Source of the DNA: Hyaloscypha bicolor E | Lineage: Eukaryota; Ascomycota; Leotiomycetes; Helotiales; Hyaloscyphaceae | NCBI RefSeq assembly: GCF_002865645.1 | Contig: NW_020194555.1 | Location: 434,001 to 498,000, forward strand | Length of the DNA stretch: 64,000 nt | Direction: 5' to 3' | Shown here: positions 24,331 to 37,520 of the stretch, one piece after another | Numbering within the stretch: position 1 is the first letter of the stretch | Layout of the letters: the number at the start of each line of letters is the position of its first letter | Program-made: the position numbers and the translations under genes | Notes under the pieces: generated by a model | Database searches by the model: none | Told to the model about the DNA's origin: nothing | The model's input: only the letters and a program-made list of their open reading frames with translations

Positions 24331-24868
24331 TAGATATTTATTAGGCTATATAAAAATAACTTATTTATAAACTTAGTAAATATAAGTTTAATATTAAAGA
24401 AGTCAAATTCTTAGACTTTCTTATTAGAATAAAAGATATTTATATGAATTCTAAACGAGTTTATAATATTATTAAATAGCTAAAACTAGAATTATTCTAT
24501 AATATTTAAGTATTTCTTAAATTTACTAATTTCTATTATAGGTTTATTTACTATTATTTTCAGGTAATTATAGACTTAATAGATTTCTTAAAAGAAATAA
24601 AAAAGGGCCGGAAATCCGGTTTCTTTATATAAATAGATAAAGTAGCTAAAAGCTTTAAAACTTTAAAAAAAAAACTTTTATTATAATACTTATTCTAATC
24701 TATTTTAATTCTTTTAAGAAAATTTATATTAAAACTAATATATTAAAATTCGTAATTACTAATACTATTTTATAATAAGTTAATTCTAGTAATAGCCCAA
24801 AAAAATACTAATATTTAGTAATATTCTAGTTCCGGAAACTTTCTAGAACTAAATATAATTATAGTACC

Positions 24869-25047
24869 TGTTACGAAACTGGATTCTGGACTTGGAAAGC
24901 AGGTAAAGTGGCTCTTAATCCGAGGATTCTAAACTAAGGAGGAAAGCTCGTAAGTACAGGAGCTTTGGTATTCTAAATACTAGCTAGCCGCATATATTAT
25001 TGCATAATCACGTGACGCTAAATTTACTAGTAAAGCGGCAGAGCATA
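24869..25047. mobile_element. 179-bp insert with 8-bp target duplication
   Basis: A3 (43,318 onward) has an uninterrupted 'atagtacctata'. A2 has the same site split: ATAGTACC, then 179 bp, then ATAGTACC again followed by TATAATAG. The insert starts TGTTACGAAACTGG, ends GGCAGAGCATA, and has near-normal composition with CpA, TpG and CpG still present, including ATCACGTGAC. I find no terminal inverted repeat and no coding capacity. An 8-bp duplication fits a hAT-type miniature element better than a solo LTR, but the lack of TIRs leaves the class open. Confidence 0.75.
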
Positions 25048-26069
25048 ATAGTACCTATAATAGAGAATTATTTATAATTATTAAAGCTTTTAAGTATTAG
25101 TACTATTATCTTAAAGAGTTCAGGTTTATAATTAAGGTTATTATAGACTATAATAACCTCTAATACTTTATAGAAATAAAGTATCTAAAGAGCTATTAAA
25201 TATATTAGATAATATATCTTATAATATATGATTTTAATATTATTTACTATAGAGGTACCTTAAATCCAGTAAATAAACCTAGTAGAAGGCCTAATTATAA
25301 AAGTCCTATTAATATAACTTGACTTCTAATTTTTTAGAATAAGCTAAAAAGAGCTTTTATAATTATAATTTAGAGGTTCTTATAAATATCTAAAGAGTTT
25401 TCTTTTTAGAATAAGTATTATTTAATATTTACTATATTTATAATAACTAAAAAGAAATATTTATTATAAAATAAGTAAATAGATTATCTTATAGATTTCT
25501 TAACTATAGAATTAGTTAAGAAGTAAAATATAGGAAAATACCTTAAAGACTTTATTACTATAGCTAAGGTAATAGAAATATCTATAATTATATTATTTAA
25601 TAGAATTAAAGACTTTTTGGTTTCTCGAGTTTTTAAATTAGATAATTATAAATATTTAATTTCCTGTATATAAATATATATAGCTACTAAAAGAGCTATA
25701 GTACTAGCTCCTTTATCTAAATTCCTTCTAGATATTATCTAAATAGCTTAAAGAAATAATTCTTAATATTAGAATATCTTAAAATAAAAGCTTAATAAAA
25801 GAAATATTAAAGAAAAAAAAATCTGGACAAATAATTCGAACTTATTTAAGTATTATTCAAGAATTATTATATTTAATAATTCCGCTTTATATTAAAAAGT
25901 TATAAAGATTTATTATAATAACCTAATAACTAGATATTATAAAATAAAAAAGACTTTTAAATTTCTTAGAAAATCCTAGTATTAGGAAAATATAAAAGAA
26001 AATATTTATAAGTATTATTAAGAATATAATATTTACTAGAAAATTAAAGCTAAGAAGTATTTACTATAG

Positions 26070-26590
26070 CCTAAAAGATTCTGGAATAAGATCTCTATAA
26101 ATTTTATTATAGGCTTATTATTATATAAGAATCTAATAAAAGATTCCGATTTTAATATAATTCTTATAATTATTAATTAATATTCTAAAATAATAAAATA
26201 TATTATATATTATAAAATAATTAACTTTCCGGAGCTTACTAAAATTATATAAGAATATATTTTCTTAATCTTTAGCTTTTCTAATAAAATTATTTCAGAT
26301 TAAGAAATAATATTTACTAGCTAATTCTAGTCTGCTTTTTATTTCTATTTAATATATAAATAGTATTTAAATATAGCTTATTATTCTTAGATAAATAATT
26401 AAATAAAAAGGCAAAACTAGACCCTGGAATATTACTTAAAATATTATTATAATATTTAAAAGAATAACTAATTTAAGAAATTTATCTTTTATAGAATTTA
26501 TATATAATAACTTAAAATATTAGGTTTTATAAGATATATCTTTTTATATATATTATAAATATTATTCTTAACTTTTATAAAATCCTAAGA
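26070..26590 (+). pseudogene. A2 integrase core remnant
   Basis: Ignoring stops, it reads 'WNKISINFIIGLL', then 'IILIIINQYSK' (first catalytic Asp, now Asn), then 'IISDQEIIFTSQFQS' (second Asp retained), then 'QNQTLEYYLKYY' in the region after the catalytic Glu. The order matches gypsy integrases and is repeated in A1 (about 12,850-13,330) and A3 (about 44,390-44,880). It is inactive because of multiple stops. Confidence 0.75.
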
Positions 26591-26755
26591 ATAAAATTAT
26601 AAAAAAAGTATTAGCTATATATAAGAAACTAGAAACCCTTAAAATAAAGTAGAAAAAGCTTAAGAATTTATAATATTATATATAAAATAACCGGGAAACC
26701 TATTATAATAAATACTAATTAGCTAAATACTATTCTAAAAAAGCCTAAATAATAC

Positions 26756-27054
26756 TATTAGTATAGCTATTCCTTTGGGAGTCACGTGTGTAGTCACGGG
26801 ATACGGGATACGGGATATAGGTAATGGGATATAAGTAATAGGATATAGGATACGAGATATGGTTATATGACCTCGTATTTCATTAGTAACTTGACTAGTA
26901 AACTAGACCCCTTTAGGCTTAGTAGATTTAGGAATTACATATTAATACTATAATACTATAATTCCTACTTCTGAAAAATAATAATTTTACTAACTAATAT
27001 AACTAGTATTTCTATACTTATATAATAGTACTATATATTACTAGTAAACTAATA
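26756..27054 (+). repeat. Copia 5' LTR (299 bp)
   Basis: It begins TATTAGTATAGC and ends AACTAATA, probably TG...CA before RIP. It contains a G-rich 'cacgggatacgggatac' internal repeat series. It is preceded by TSD AATAC and is the same length as the 3' LTR. Confidence 0.88.
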
Positions 27055-27659
27055 CTAATTAGTTTATATATATAGATTAGAGAAAATTTTAGATTAGTCT
27101 TAAAAGCATTCGGTAGCCTAAGACAAATCTAGTCTATTCTATATTAAAGGGGGGAACTACTTATTAACTTTACGAAAGTATTTAATAGCCTATAGAGAAG
27201 ATATCTAGCTCTTACTAATTAATAAGCGGTTAGCTATTTGACTATCTATTTATTTAACTTTTACTATTCTTTAAAACTAACTTCTTTTGGCCCCAAGACT
27301 ATTTTCTTAGAAACTATCTTTTCTACTTATATAATACTTGTATCTATAAGACTCTCTCTCCGGAATATATACCCTATATATACCCTTAAAGCTATTTAAC
27401 TACTACTTCGATTTTACTATTAAATCGAGTTCTTTAAGCTTTAGATCCTTCCGGAATCGTAATATTTCACTTTCTAAATTTCTTATTATAGACGAAATAT
27501 TTAAGAGTAAAATATTTACTTTAATATCCATAATATCCCTAGATATCTGGGGTATCTGGTATCTAAACCAGGTATCTGGATATCTTTATTACTAAACCCT
27601 TTCTATAAACCTATTATAAACTACCTTACCTTTAAATCCCTCCTATTACGAACTATATA

Positions 27660-30600
27660 TATATACTAGAGAGAATCTGAACTCGGTTTAGTATAAATAC
27701 TAATAAAGGAAAGAAACTAATTAAGAAATAGGAGAATAGTATTAATCCGGTAACTATAATAAAGGCTAAACTTCAGGAATATATAATTATTAAGATATAT
27801 TAGTATATCTTATATAGGAAAAGTAATAATAATCTATAGAATCTATTCCAGGATAACTTCAAAAACTTTAATACTATAGTATATAGTCTAATTAATTATA
27901 TTCTTATATAAAATCTTTAAGCCTAACTTTAGTATAGTAGTATCTATATTAAATAGAACTATAGAAATCTTACTATTATGTAATTCTTTATTAACCTTAC
28001 CTAAGAAAAGATAAAGAGTATATGAAATAAAGCTAATATTATTAATAATAATCTAATTAGAACGGATCTTTTTTAGGGATCTATTATATTGATTTATCTT
28101 ACTCTAGATAGAACTAGATATAAGAGAACTAGATAATCTTAGTTAAGAAATTAAGCTATCTATTTACCTTTTCTAAATCAAGGCTATTTACTACTTTTAC
28201 CTTTATTATTACTAGTATTACTGCCGAACCCGAACTACTATTAATTAGTACCTACTATTTCTACTAGGAAGCTTATTAGGGAAGTAGTAAAGATATATTT
28301 TAAAATACAGAAATATAATAGAACTAATAGTAATTTCAATTATAAACTTACTATCTTCCTTAATATTTACTAATATATAAAGCTCTCAGAAGAGGTACTA
28401 GTAAGAGCTTTTCTTACTATATTAAAGAGACTAGTATAAGACTACTTTTATAATAATTAGCTCTCGAGCTATATATATAAAGAGGCCTATATAAATATCT
28501 ATAGCTTCTTTAAAGGCCCCGGTTTCTATTATCGAAATTTAGATAAATGAAATACTACTACCTTAGTAATTATAATAGTAAAGGACTCTAAAAAGACAAT
28601 ATTTAAGCTTATCTAAATACTAATTAATAACCTATATAAATTATAGTATAGCCTTACTCCTGCCTTATAAAGCACTAAATTCCTATTTAATAAGATTATT
28701 ACCTCCTATTAAGGCTTACTAGTATACTAATATATAATCTCGGACCCTTCTAATAATCTCGGCTAGCTTATTAATAAGCTCTAATTATCTATTACTACCT
28801 ATAAGAAAAAGTAATAAATTACTACCGAAACCTATTTTACTAATTAATAATACTATTCTCAAAACCCTCTAAACTACTATTTGTCCGGAAATTATTAATA
28901 TAGACCTAGCCATAACTTTAGAACCTGTAATAACTACTTTAAGCCCCGTAATTATAACAAGTATACTCTAAAGTCGTATTTTATATATAAGAGACCCAAA
29001 TACTACTTATAAAAGTATATACTAGAGAAATAAGAGGCTAAGAAAGCTTAATTCAAGAATAGAAATATTTACTAATTTAGATCCCGAAATACCCGTAACT
29101 TTAATAAATACTTTAGTAATACTTATATATAGTATATTACCAAATTCGAAAGAAAAAAGAATAACGAGAATAATAAGAATAAACTAGTAAGTAATACTTT
29201 TAAAGTCTTACTAGCGGAAATAAATAAAGGAGAAGAATATTACTCTAATTCCTACTTTACTTCCGTTAAGAGCTTCCTAGCCGCTCCTATAGCCCCTGCT
29301 TCTACTATTCCCATAACTAATACCCTTATAAATAATCTTATTTCTCTTTCTCTTATATACTAGATAATAGACAAAAACCATATCTTAGAGCTTATTAAAT
29401 AAATAGAAAATGCCTAAATATTTATAATTAATAGTATATTAAGATATAATACTTACTGCTTTTATAAAGTTATAATTAATACCAGAGCCTCCAGATTTTT
29501 AACTACTAGTTCTAACTAATTCCAAGCTTTATAGCAGACTAATAGTAATATTAAACTTAATAAAACTACTAAAAATTAAGTTAATATCTAGTTTAGTATC
29601 GGATCTATATTTTCTATTAGATCTATAATAGTAAGAATACTAATTAGGCAAGTATAATTCTATATTATATTTATAAAGACTTTATTCCTACTTAGCTTAG
29701 CTAATATAAATAAGCCAAGAGTTTACTTTAATAATCTTATTAATTATCTTATTACTTCTAATAAACGCTTTATACCTATAATATAACGTTTTAGATATTC
29801 TTTCCTGCTTTGGAATACTGCTCTATAAAGCTTTATTTCCGAATTCTTTATTTATAATTCCTGTTTTCTTATAGAGATTAAATTATAATATTTATACCGC
29901 CGTTTTAGTTATTTATTTATTAGTAAGCTTTGAAATATACTAGAACAAGCAGGCCACGATATTAATATAAAAGCCCTTGAGTATCTTATAAAGTACTATA
30001 AGTAATGCCAGAAATTCGGACAATTACCGGGATAATTTAAGTTTAACCTGAGAAATAATATTAGCTTTAATTACTTTATTATTATTAATATTTTCTATAT
30101 TTCCGGTAAGTCTATACTTTATATTATTAATAAAGGCACTAGATATTAAGCCAGCCAATAGCTTTAAAATATTAGTATATTATATATTTGAGATACCCTA
30201 AAGTAATATTAGATTAATACTTATTTAGGCCCTCCTAATTAGATTATAGCAGATACCGGAAAGCAGTTTACTAGTAAGAAGTTTGCTTAGCTTGCAAATA
30301 CTATAGGAACCAAGGTTAAAATCGTCCCTATAGAAGCTTATAGTTCTATTAGAATTATAGAATACTACTATAGCCCGATTTAATATACTTATCTTATTAT
30401 TATAGCCAAAATTAATAGAATTAATAAGGATACTATACTTTAAATAGCTTTTAAGGCTATTAATAATTCCGCTAGACCTAATAGTATTATTCTAATTCTC
30501 TTAGTTTATAGTATTTTACCCTAAATAACCAAATATAATACCCTATTACTAATTATATTATAGTAATTAGTAGTATTTAAAAAGGTAATAGTAAAAATTC

Positions 30601-30820
30601 AGAAGCTTTAAGCTAGATACCAGATTATAAATACCCTAAATACCCGAAATAGTTCTAGTATTACTAATATTTATAAACTTCCCTTAAATTCGGATATTCT
30701 CATATAGTATAAAGGAAATACTAGTTAATCTAGTAGTTAGGATAGGCCATATAAGCTAGTAGCTATTAACGGAGAGAACTATATACTAGCTCTATTATAT
30801 AGTAATACTATCTTTTATTT
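27660..30820 (+). pseudogene. Copia gag, protease and integrase remnant
   Basis: The gag region occupies about 27,660-29,350. At about 29,465-29,530 the reading 'INTRASRFLTTSSNQFQAL' matches the 'DTGAS' aspartic protease entry. Integrase follows: 'LLEQAGHDINIKALEYL...YKQCQKFG' is the zinc-binding part (about 29,935-30,015), 'IINIFYISGKSILYIINKGTR' the first catalytic region, 'QIIADTGKQFTSKKFAQLA' the second (about 30,240-30,295), and 'IEYYYSPIQ' the Glu region. Integrase upstream of RT distinguishes copia from gypsy. Stops are scattered throughout, though long readable stretches remain. Confidence 0.8.
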
Positions 30821-31069
30821 AACCTCTATAAAGCCCTTTTATATAGGGGATATTGAGGTTATTACTAATAGCCCCGAACCTGAACCTATTCCCGAACTTT
30901 ATAATAAGGCTAAAGGTAATACAGATATAATTCCTCCTGCCATTCCCGCTATTTTACTAAAGTATAGTAGAGGACGTCCTTATAAGAACCCGGATTTTAT
31001 AGTATTCCTATAGAATAATAACTTATATAAGAATTCCCATTAAGTTAAAGTTACTAGCCTTCTGGAAAA

Positions 31070-32540
31070 GGGCATATTTAAGATTATTTCCAGATTTCAG
31101 GTACTAAAGAAGATATATATCTTTAACTCCTAGTTTATTAATAATATTAAGAATAAGAATATAGAGAGAGAGTTTAAGAAGTCGAAACTAGTTATTTAGG
31201 CTTATAATAATAGTAAGAAATATATAATATTAATATAATTACTTACTATTTAATATATTAGCTAGAGAATTATTTTTAGTATTACTATTATAATAATAGA
31301 TACTATAGAGCTATATTTATATAATATCTCGCAAGCTTATATCTAATTAATAACCTTATTTAACCGCAATTTCTATATTAACCTATCTCGCGAGCTTACT
31401 AGAAAGCTAAATCTAAATAATAATTCGGTTCTAAAGGTTATAAAACTACTATATAACATACTAGAAGCTGGGAACTACTAGTTTAAGACTTATTATTCCT
31501 ACTATATTAACGAGCTTTCTATAAAATAATTAACTTATAATTCTTGCCTCTTCTATAGTAAATAACTCTTCGGAATTATTAGCCTTTAAACTAATAATAC
31601 CCTATTTATCGGAACTAATAATTTTATAAAAACAAAATAACTAAAGCTCTAAGAGGCTAAGTTTTTAGCTAAGAAGTATAAATACCTTACTATTAATTAT
31701 AATCTCAAGTTTAATAGAGATATTATTTATATAAATATTACTAGAATTACTCTTATATAGAAATACTAGTATAAAAACCTCCGAACTATTTCTATAAAGA
31801 ATACTACTATTATAAATAGTAAGGGTACTATTTATTAAGATCTCTCTATTAAGAACTAATATATTACCTAATATACTAGAGGAGTATATATTATATTAGT
31901 CTATTAACTAGAAGCTTTATATAACCTATTAATTACTACTTAAGCTATTAAACTCTCGGAAACTAATATAAAGGCACTTAATAAGCATATTTAATAGCAA
32001 ATTAAAAATACTACTAGAGGACTAAGATTTATAAAGCTAGTAAAGAAGTTCTTATATTTAATTATTTTTACGGATACTTTATTTATAAATAATAGAGATC
32101 TCTTTTCTTTAATCGAATATATTTTAGTTCTAGTAAATAGAACTAGATATACTAATATTATTTACTAGTTCTTTACTAAATATAAGAGAGTTACTAGAAG
32201 TATTCTAGCTTTGGAACTCTATAGTATGGCTCATGGCTTTAATATAGGTGCTTTAATCAAATCTATAATTAATAAAGTACTAGAAATAGAACTATTACTA
32301 GTAATTTATACGGATTCGAAGTCATTATATAAATGCCTCGTTAAATTAGGAACTACTTGAGAAAAGCGTCTAATAATTAACATAATATATCTTTATTAGA
32401 TATACGAATAATAAGAGATTATAGAAGTTAAATAAATTAAAGGAAAATCAAATCCTGCTGATTCTATAATAAAATTAAAGCTAATAAATGCCCTCAAGTA
32501 CCTAATTAATATAAGTACTATATAATTAGACGTAAAGAAA
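31070..32540 (+). pseudogene. Copia reverse transcriptase and RNase H remnant
   Basis: The RT reads 'KSKLVIQAYNNSKK' (the 'KARLVVQAY' entry), 'LYLYNISQAYIQ' (motif A, Asp now Asn), 'NRNFYINLSRELTRKL', 'LLYNILEAGNYWFKTYYSYY' and 'GIISLQTNNTLFIG', where family members have a 'QTDDT' catalytic pair. The RNase H at about 32,060-32,540 reads 'VFTDTLFINN', 'ASELYSMAHGF' and 'VIYTDSKSLYKCLVKLG', so the Asp of 'TDSKSLY' is kept. Identification is strong from motif order; the enzyme is dead from stops and Asp-to-Asn changes. Confidence 0.82.
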
Positions 32541-32762
32541 TAGATTAAATATAAATAGGGCAAGAAATGAATATATGAGATAGGAGGATATTATAAGAGG
32601 AGAAGTTATATATAAAAGGCTATAGCCTTTGGTATATAACTAAAACCTCGGAAGTAATATGGATATATAAAGCGTTTGGGAAATCTGATACTAGGCCGGA
32701 TTAGGGAATTTATATATAATCGGAGGAAGATACTATTTTTCGCGTTTTTAGAGAGTTTCTAG

Positions 32763-33061
32763 TATTAGTATAGCTATTTCTTTGGGAGTCACGTATATAG
32801 TTACGGGACACGGGATACGGGATATGAGTAATAGGATATAGGTAATAGGATATGAGATACGGGATATAGTTATATGACCTCGCGTTCTATTAGTAACTCG
32901 ACTAGTAGACTAGATTCCTTTAGGCTTAGCAGATTTAGGGATTGCATATTAATATTATAATACTATAATTCCTACTTCTGAAAAATAATAACTTTACTAA
33001 CTAATATAACTAGTATTTCCACGCCTATATAATAGTATTATATATTACTAGTAAACTAATA
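32763..33061 (+). repeat. Copia 3' LTR (299 bp)
   Basis: It matches 26,756-27,054 over its full length with many transitions. It begins TATTAGTATAGC, ends AACTAATA, and is followed by TSD AATAC at 33,062-33,066, after which family A sequence resumes. Confidence 0.88.
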
Positions 33062-33066
33062 AATAC

Positions 33067-34736
33067 TATTAATAAGAAATATTAAACTTAAAACAAGAAA
33101 GCTTAAGCTAAAATTTATAAGTCTATTTAGAATTCTTAAATATATTAATAATTTAGTATATAAATTAGAATTATTAAATATATATAATTATTTATATCTA
33201 ACTTTTTATATTTCTTTTCTTAAAAAATATATAATAAAAAAGAATTAGAAACTATATTTATATTTTTCTAAAGAACTTCCAGAATTAGTAAATAATAATA
33301 AAGAATAAAAATAGGAAATAGAAACTATTATTAATTACTAATAAAATAATAGAAATAAGAAGTAATAGTATTTAATTAAATAGAAAGCCTAGCCTAAAGA
33401 TTATAATATCTAATTACTTATTTTTTCTAATCTTAAAAATTTTAAGAAACTTCTGAAATTATATAATTAAAATTATAGTTTAAAATTCGAAATTATTTTT
33501 TAATAATTTCTTAAAATTAAAAAGAATTCTAGACTACTAAGAAAAAGATTATTTAAAAGAAAAAAAGAATTTAAATAATTAAGAAAAGGCCTAGAATAAT
33601 AATAAAAATACTTTTTCTTTAGAATTTTTTATTTATAAAAGTTTTCTAGGATTTTATTAAGGCTTATAAGAATTATATTTAAATTATTAGAAAAAAATTT
33701 AGAATTAAGAAAGATTTATTATAAATAAACTCTAATTCTTATAAATTCCTAATTTCTAAAATAAGAATACTAAATACTTGCCTTATTTAGAACTTAATAA
33801 AGAATTAAATAATACTTTTCGGAATTTACTTATTTCTTAATAGAATATAATTATATTATAATTATATTAGTATTAAGAATTATTAAGAAAAATAAATAAG
33901 GAATTTATAATTACTATATATATTTTTATAAAAAGCCCGAACTTTTAAAGTTAGATTTCAAATAGCTATAAATATTATATTATTAGTATTTAAAATACTA
34001 ATAATAGATTATTTAGAAATCTTAGTAGTAATTTTAATTATAAAATTAATATTTTAAAGATAAATTTTATAGTATTTTTTTAAGGAATTAGTAAATACCT
34101 AAATATATTAGAAAAAACTTATTTTTGAGATACTAATTCAAATAATATTATTATCTATTTTATTAAAATAGGAAAAAGAATTCTAAAGCTTATTAGTTTT
34201 CTTCTAGTTTTTAAAAACCCAATTAATAGTATTATCTATATTAATATAATACTATTTAGGATATTCTTTAAGAAATTTCTTAAAGATTATAATAATATCT
34301 TTCTAGAACTAATAAATCTTTAATAAGTAATAAGAAATCTAAAATCATATTAGCTTTAATAAATATTAAAGCTAAAAAACTTACTAATATATAAGATTTA
34401 GAACTTTTATTATAATAGTTATAATTTTTTTTACTAGATATTATAGTATATAAAATAAAAGAATTAATAAGTAAATACTTGAAATATTTCAAGTATTTAC
34501 TAGTAATAGAAAAAGAGATTATAAGATTATTTTTATACTTATAATTATATTAGTAAATAATAAAGCTAGAAGAAAATATTATAAAATTAATTAAAAATAA
34601 TTAAAAAAGACTTAGAAAAGAATAAAAAAAGAAACTAGAAAATAATAATAAAAGAAATTATTATATATATAATTATTAGAAAGAAAAAGAATATATAGTA
34701 ATATAAAGAAATTCTTTTATAGAAATAGAAAACTAT
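33067..34736 (+). mobile_element. Family A copy A2, part 2 (chromodomain and 3' region)
   Basis: It continues A2 after the copia insertion and aligns with A3 45,058-46,738. Near 33,180-33,450 the reading is integrase C-terminus plus a chromodomain-like module ('ELVNNNKEQK...LLINYQQNNRNKK', then 'NRKPSLKIIIS'), where chromoviruses have 'KWKGY...TWEP'. The rest, to 34,736, is the non-pol 3' region of family A. It stops at ACTAT (34,732-34,736), the left TSD copy of B2. Confidence 0.75.
34280..34492 (-). other. Antisense open frame in the family A 3' region
   Basis: A 70-codon minus-strand frame is open here. The equivalent frame is also open in A1 (14,465-14,677) and in A3 (about 46,302-46,511, where the first codon is TTA instead of ATG). 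The predicted peptide is Leu/Ile/Tyr/Lys-rich and resembles no family I know. In a stop-saturated background, three open copies are notable. But the copies share ancestry, and mutation on the complementary strand may simply have spared stop creation in this frame. I do not claim a gene. Confidence 0.2.
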
Positions 34737-35045
34737 TATAAGGCACGTAATAATAAAATAATATATAAATAGTTAAGGTAAGTAAGCTATAGAATAATAC
34801 TTATAAATATAACTAATTCCAAGAATTAATTCTAATAAAAAACTAATTAATATCTTTTTCTAAAGCTAGAAGTATCTCTTTATATATTTCCTAGTATTTA
34901 GCTAAGCCTATAAAATACTTTACTTAACTAGGAAATATAATTTCATATAATTCGTATAATTTCAATTATAAGCTTTACCTAAAATAAGAAACTAGATCTA
35001 TAATATCTAATACCTATTTATATATTATTATATATACTTATTATA
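34737..35045 (-). repeat. B2 3' LTR (309 bp)
   Basis: It begins (plus strand) TATAAGGCACGTAATAAT and ends CTTATTATA. It is the same length as, and aligns fully with, 57,334-57,642, and matches B1's LTR in reverse complement. Confidence 0.85.
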
Positions 35046-36899
35046 TTAACTTTCTTTCTAGGCTCTTATTCTTAAAAAGCTTAAGAAAACTATAAATAGC
35101 TTTATAAATAACTTTCTAAAACTTTCCCTATTACTAGTTCTCCCTAAAAACTTCCTATAATTACTCTATTATTATATTAGATAATAGAATTAAGGATATA
35201 GTTTACTAATCCTATCTAATTAACTTATAAATTACCTCTAGTAATTCCCTCTTATAAAAATAATATAGATATAATATAGATATAATATATATTATTAGAT
35301 ATAAAGCTTTTCCGATTTTCTAATTAGTTTATAAATCCTAACTTAGCCTTTATTTATAAATAAATTATTATTTTATAAGCCTAAGATCTTAGAAAAGTTA
35401 ATTCGATTTTCTGGTTTATTTATAAATCTTTTCTTTAGAATTTTCTAGATATTTCTAATATAAAGCCGGTTCTAAATTCGTAATTATTATTTAGGGAAAA
35501 GATTTTATAAAAAGGCCTCTCTTTTCCTACTAACTAATCTTTCTTTTCCTTAACTATAATATTATATCTAGCTTTTTCTTATCTCTTGTCTTTTTTCTTT
35601 AAGCTTTCTTTAAGCTTTTTTAAGCTCTTTTAAGCTTTATTTAAGTTCTTTTCTAATTTCCTCTTTTACTTCTTTATTTATTAAAATAAATACTTCTTTT
35701 AGTATTTATTAGCCTATTATTATTTATTTGGCTAATATTCCTATATCCTTAATTTATTCTTATTACCTTTAATATTTTAAGAATATTACTAAGTTTCCTA
35801 ATCTTACTTATATTAAGAGTAATAATTACTCGATATATAATTACTATTACTTTAAGAATAAGAAATATAATTTTATAAATTATAAATTTCTTTTTTTATT
35901 TCTAATTCTAATATTATCTAAAGTTCCTTAAATATATATAATATAATTAAATTATTTTCTTTAAGCTATTAATATATATAAATATTTTTCTAATTTTTGC
36001 CTAAAAGAAAAAAGGCTATTACTATTTTTTTTCTATATTAAACTATATATACTTCTTATATTAAAGCCATTATTTGAGGCTAATAAATTCCCCTAATAAT
36101 CTAAGAAATAAGTTAAGTAATTCTTATTAGCTTAATATAAGTATAAAGTATTCTTAATAATATAATTAATATTTTTTAATATTAAATAAGCTTACTTCTT
36201 CCTTATTTCTTACTAATAGCTAATAGCTTTATAGGCTAATTTACTACTTATTTCTTAAAAGAATTCTAATAAGAATAATAATAAGAATAATAAAGAATAG
36301 TTATAAAAGTAAGATATTTATAAAATATAGAAATTAAAGTTTTTGAAGTTCTTAATAATTTTTATATAACTTTTCCAAAAATAAATATATAGTTTTTAAT
36401 AGTTTTCTAATAAAAATATTTATCTTTTATATTTCTATTTAGCTAATAATATTATAATATTTTTTTTTTTAAGTATTCTTATAATTCTTGAATTATATTC
36501 TCTAAATTACTTAGTAATTCCTATATATTATTTACTAATAAATAGTTTTTCTAATAAACCAGATACTTTCTTTCTTTTCTATTTTCTTTATAGGCTATAA
36601 TAAATTCTATCTTAAATTCCTCTTTATTCTTGATCTTAACTAGTTCTGGTTCTACTATAGTACTAGCTTATAAGTATTATAATTCCAAAAAAAAACGTGA
36701 AAAATATTATAGATCTAATATAATAGTAGTAATTCCAAGTAATATACCTATTTATATATTCCTATAACTTTTAGAACTTTAAAGAGGCCGAGATATTTAT
36801 TTACTAGCTTTATACTAGGTTATAGCTATTAAATATTCTTTATATAAAGTATAACTCTATTATATATATTAAAATTCTTATTAATATACTTCTTATTAT

Positions 36900-37520
36900 A
36901 ATACTTTTTCTATATATTTACTATTTCTTATTATTATTTCTCTAGTACTTCCCGTTTTACTTAAATTCTCTATATTCTTTCCTATATTACTAGTATTTCT
37001 CTTTCTGGAATATTATCTTTAATATATAGTTTAATACTAGAATAGAATTCATATAATATATAAAATAAAGAAATTCCTATTATTAAATATATAAAGTTAT
37101 TATATATAAATTCTATAAAAGCAAGCTTTATTATTTAGTTATTTTACTAGTAGCTAGTATAATACCTTAAATATTATTCTAGAGTTTAGTTCAGATTTTC
37201 CGTTTATTTATTAGTTTATAAGTAAAATATTATATTTAGCTATTATTAAACTTTTAAATAGAAGTATAAACTTAACTAGAACTTGCTTATAAAAACAGAT
37301 TCTTTATTAGAGATTATATTTATAAATATATTAAAGTCTTTAATAATATAATATATAAATAGCTTTACTAACTCAGGAGCCAAGATCTTCTTAGTAATTA
37401 GAATATATTATATTATTTTTATATATTTATTAATAATAATAAGTATAGAATTATATATCTTATTATAAAACCTAGAAGGAAATAGCTTTATAATAAAGTT
37501 TATAGTAATTTCTTACTATA
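36900..37520 (-). pseudogene. B2 integrase remnant
   Basis: It is the reverse complement of the B1 integrase region and shows the same motif order, with the region after the second catalytic Asp at about 37,240-37,330. The element's own RT lies upstream in the minus-strand sense. Nonsense codons are frequent, so no protein is possible. Confidence 0.7.

Larger units (their letters stand above)
21907..26755 (+). mobile_element. Family A copy A2, part 1 (gag, protease, RT, RNase H, integrase)
   Basis: This is the left part of one element that continues at 33,067-34,736 and 57,648-58,434. It aligns with A3 from 40,262 onward. In order: gag (about 21,920-22,980), a protease region (about 23,150-23,600), RT (about 23,880-24,330), RNase H (about 24,480-25,140, with the 179-bp insert inside) and integrase to 26,590. 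It lacks its 5' LTR and gag start because family B sequence abuts it at 21,906. It ends at 26,755 with AATAC, the left copy of the copia element's TSD. Confidence 0.85.
26756..33061 (+). mobile_element. Ty1/copia LTR retrotransposon inserted in A2
   Basis: A complete copia-type element of 6,306 bp. Two 299-bp LTRs (26,756-27,054 and 32,763-33,061) flank it, and AATAC is duplicated at 26,751-26,755 and 33,062-33,066; the same site in A3 (about 45,053) is uninterrupted. Inside, the plus strand carries in copia order gag, protease, integrase, then RT and RNase H. It is RIP-mutated but keeps more G+C than the A2 host sequence, consistent with a later arrival. No open gag-pol frame remains. Confidence 0.9.

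Noticed and set aside
24869..25047. Solo LTR interpretation of the 179-bp insert
   Set aside because: It begins with TG but does not end in CA next to a 5-bp duplication; the only clean duplication is 8 bp long.
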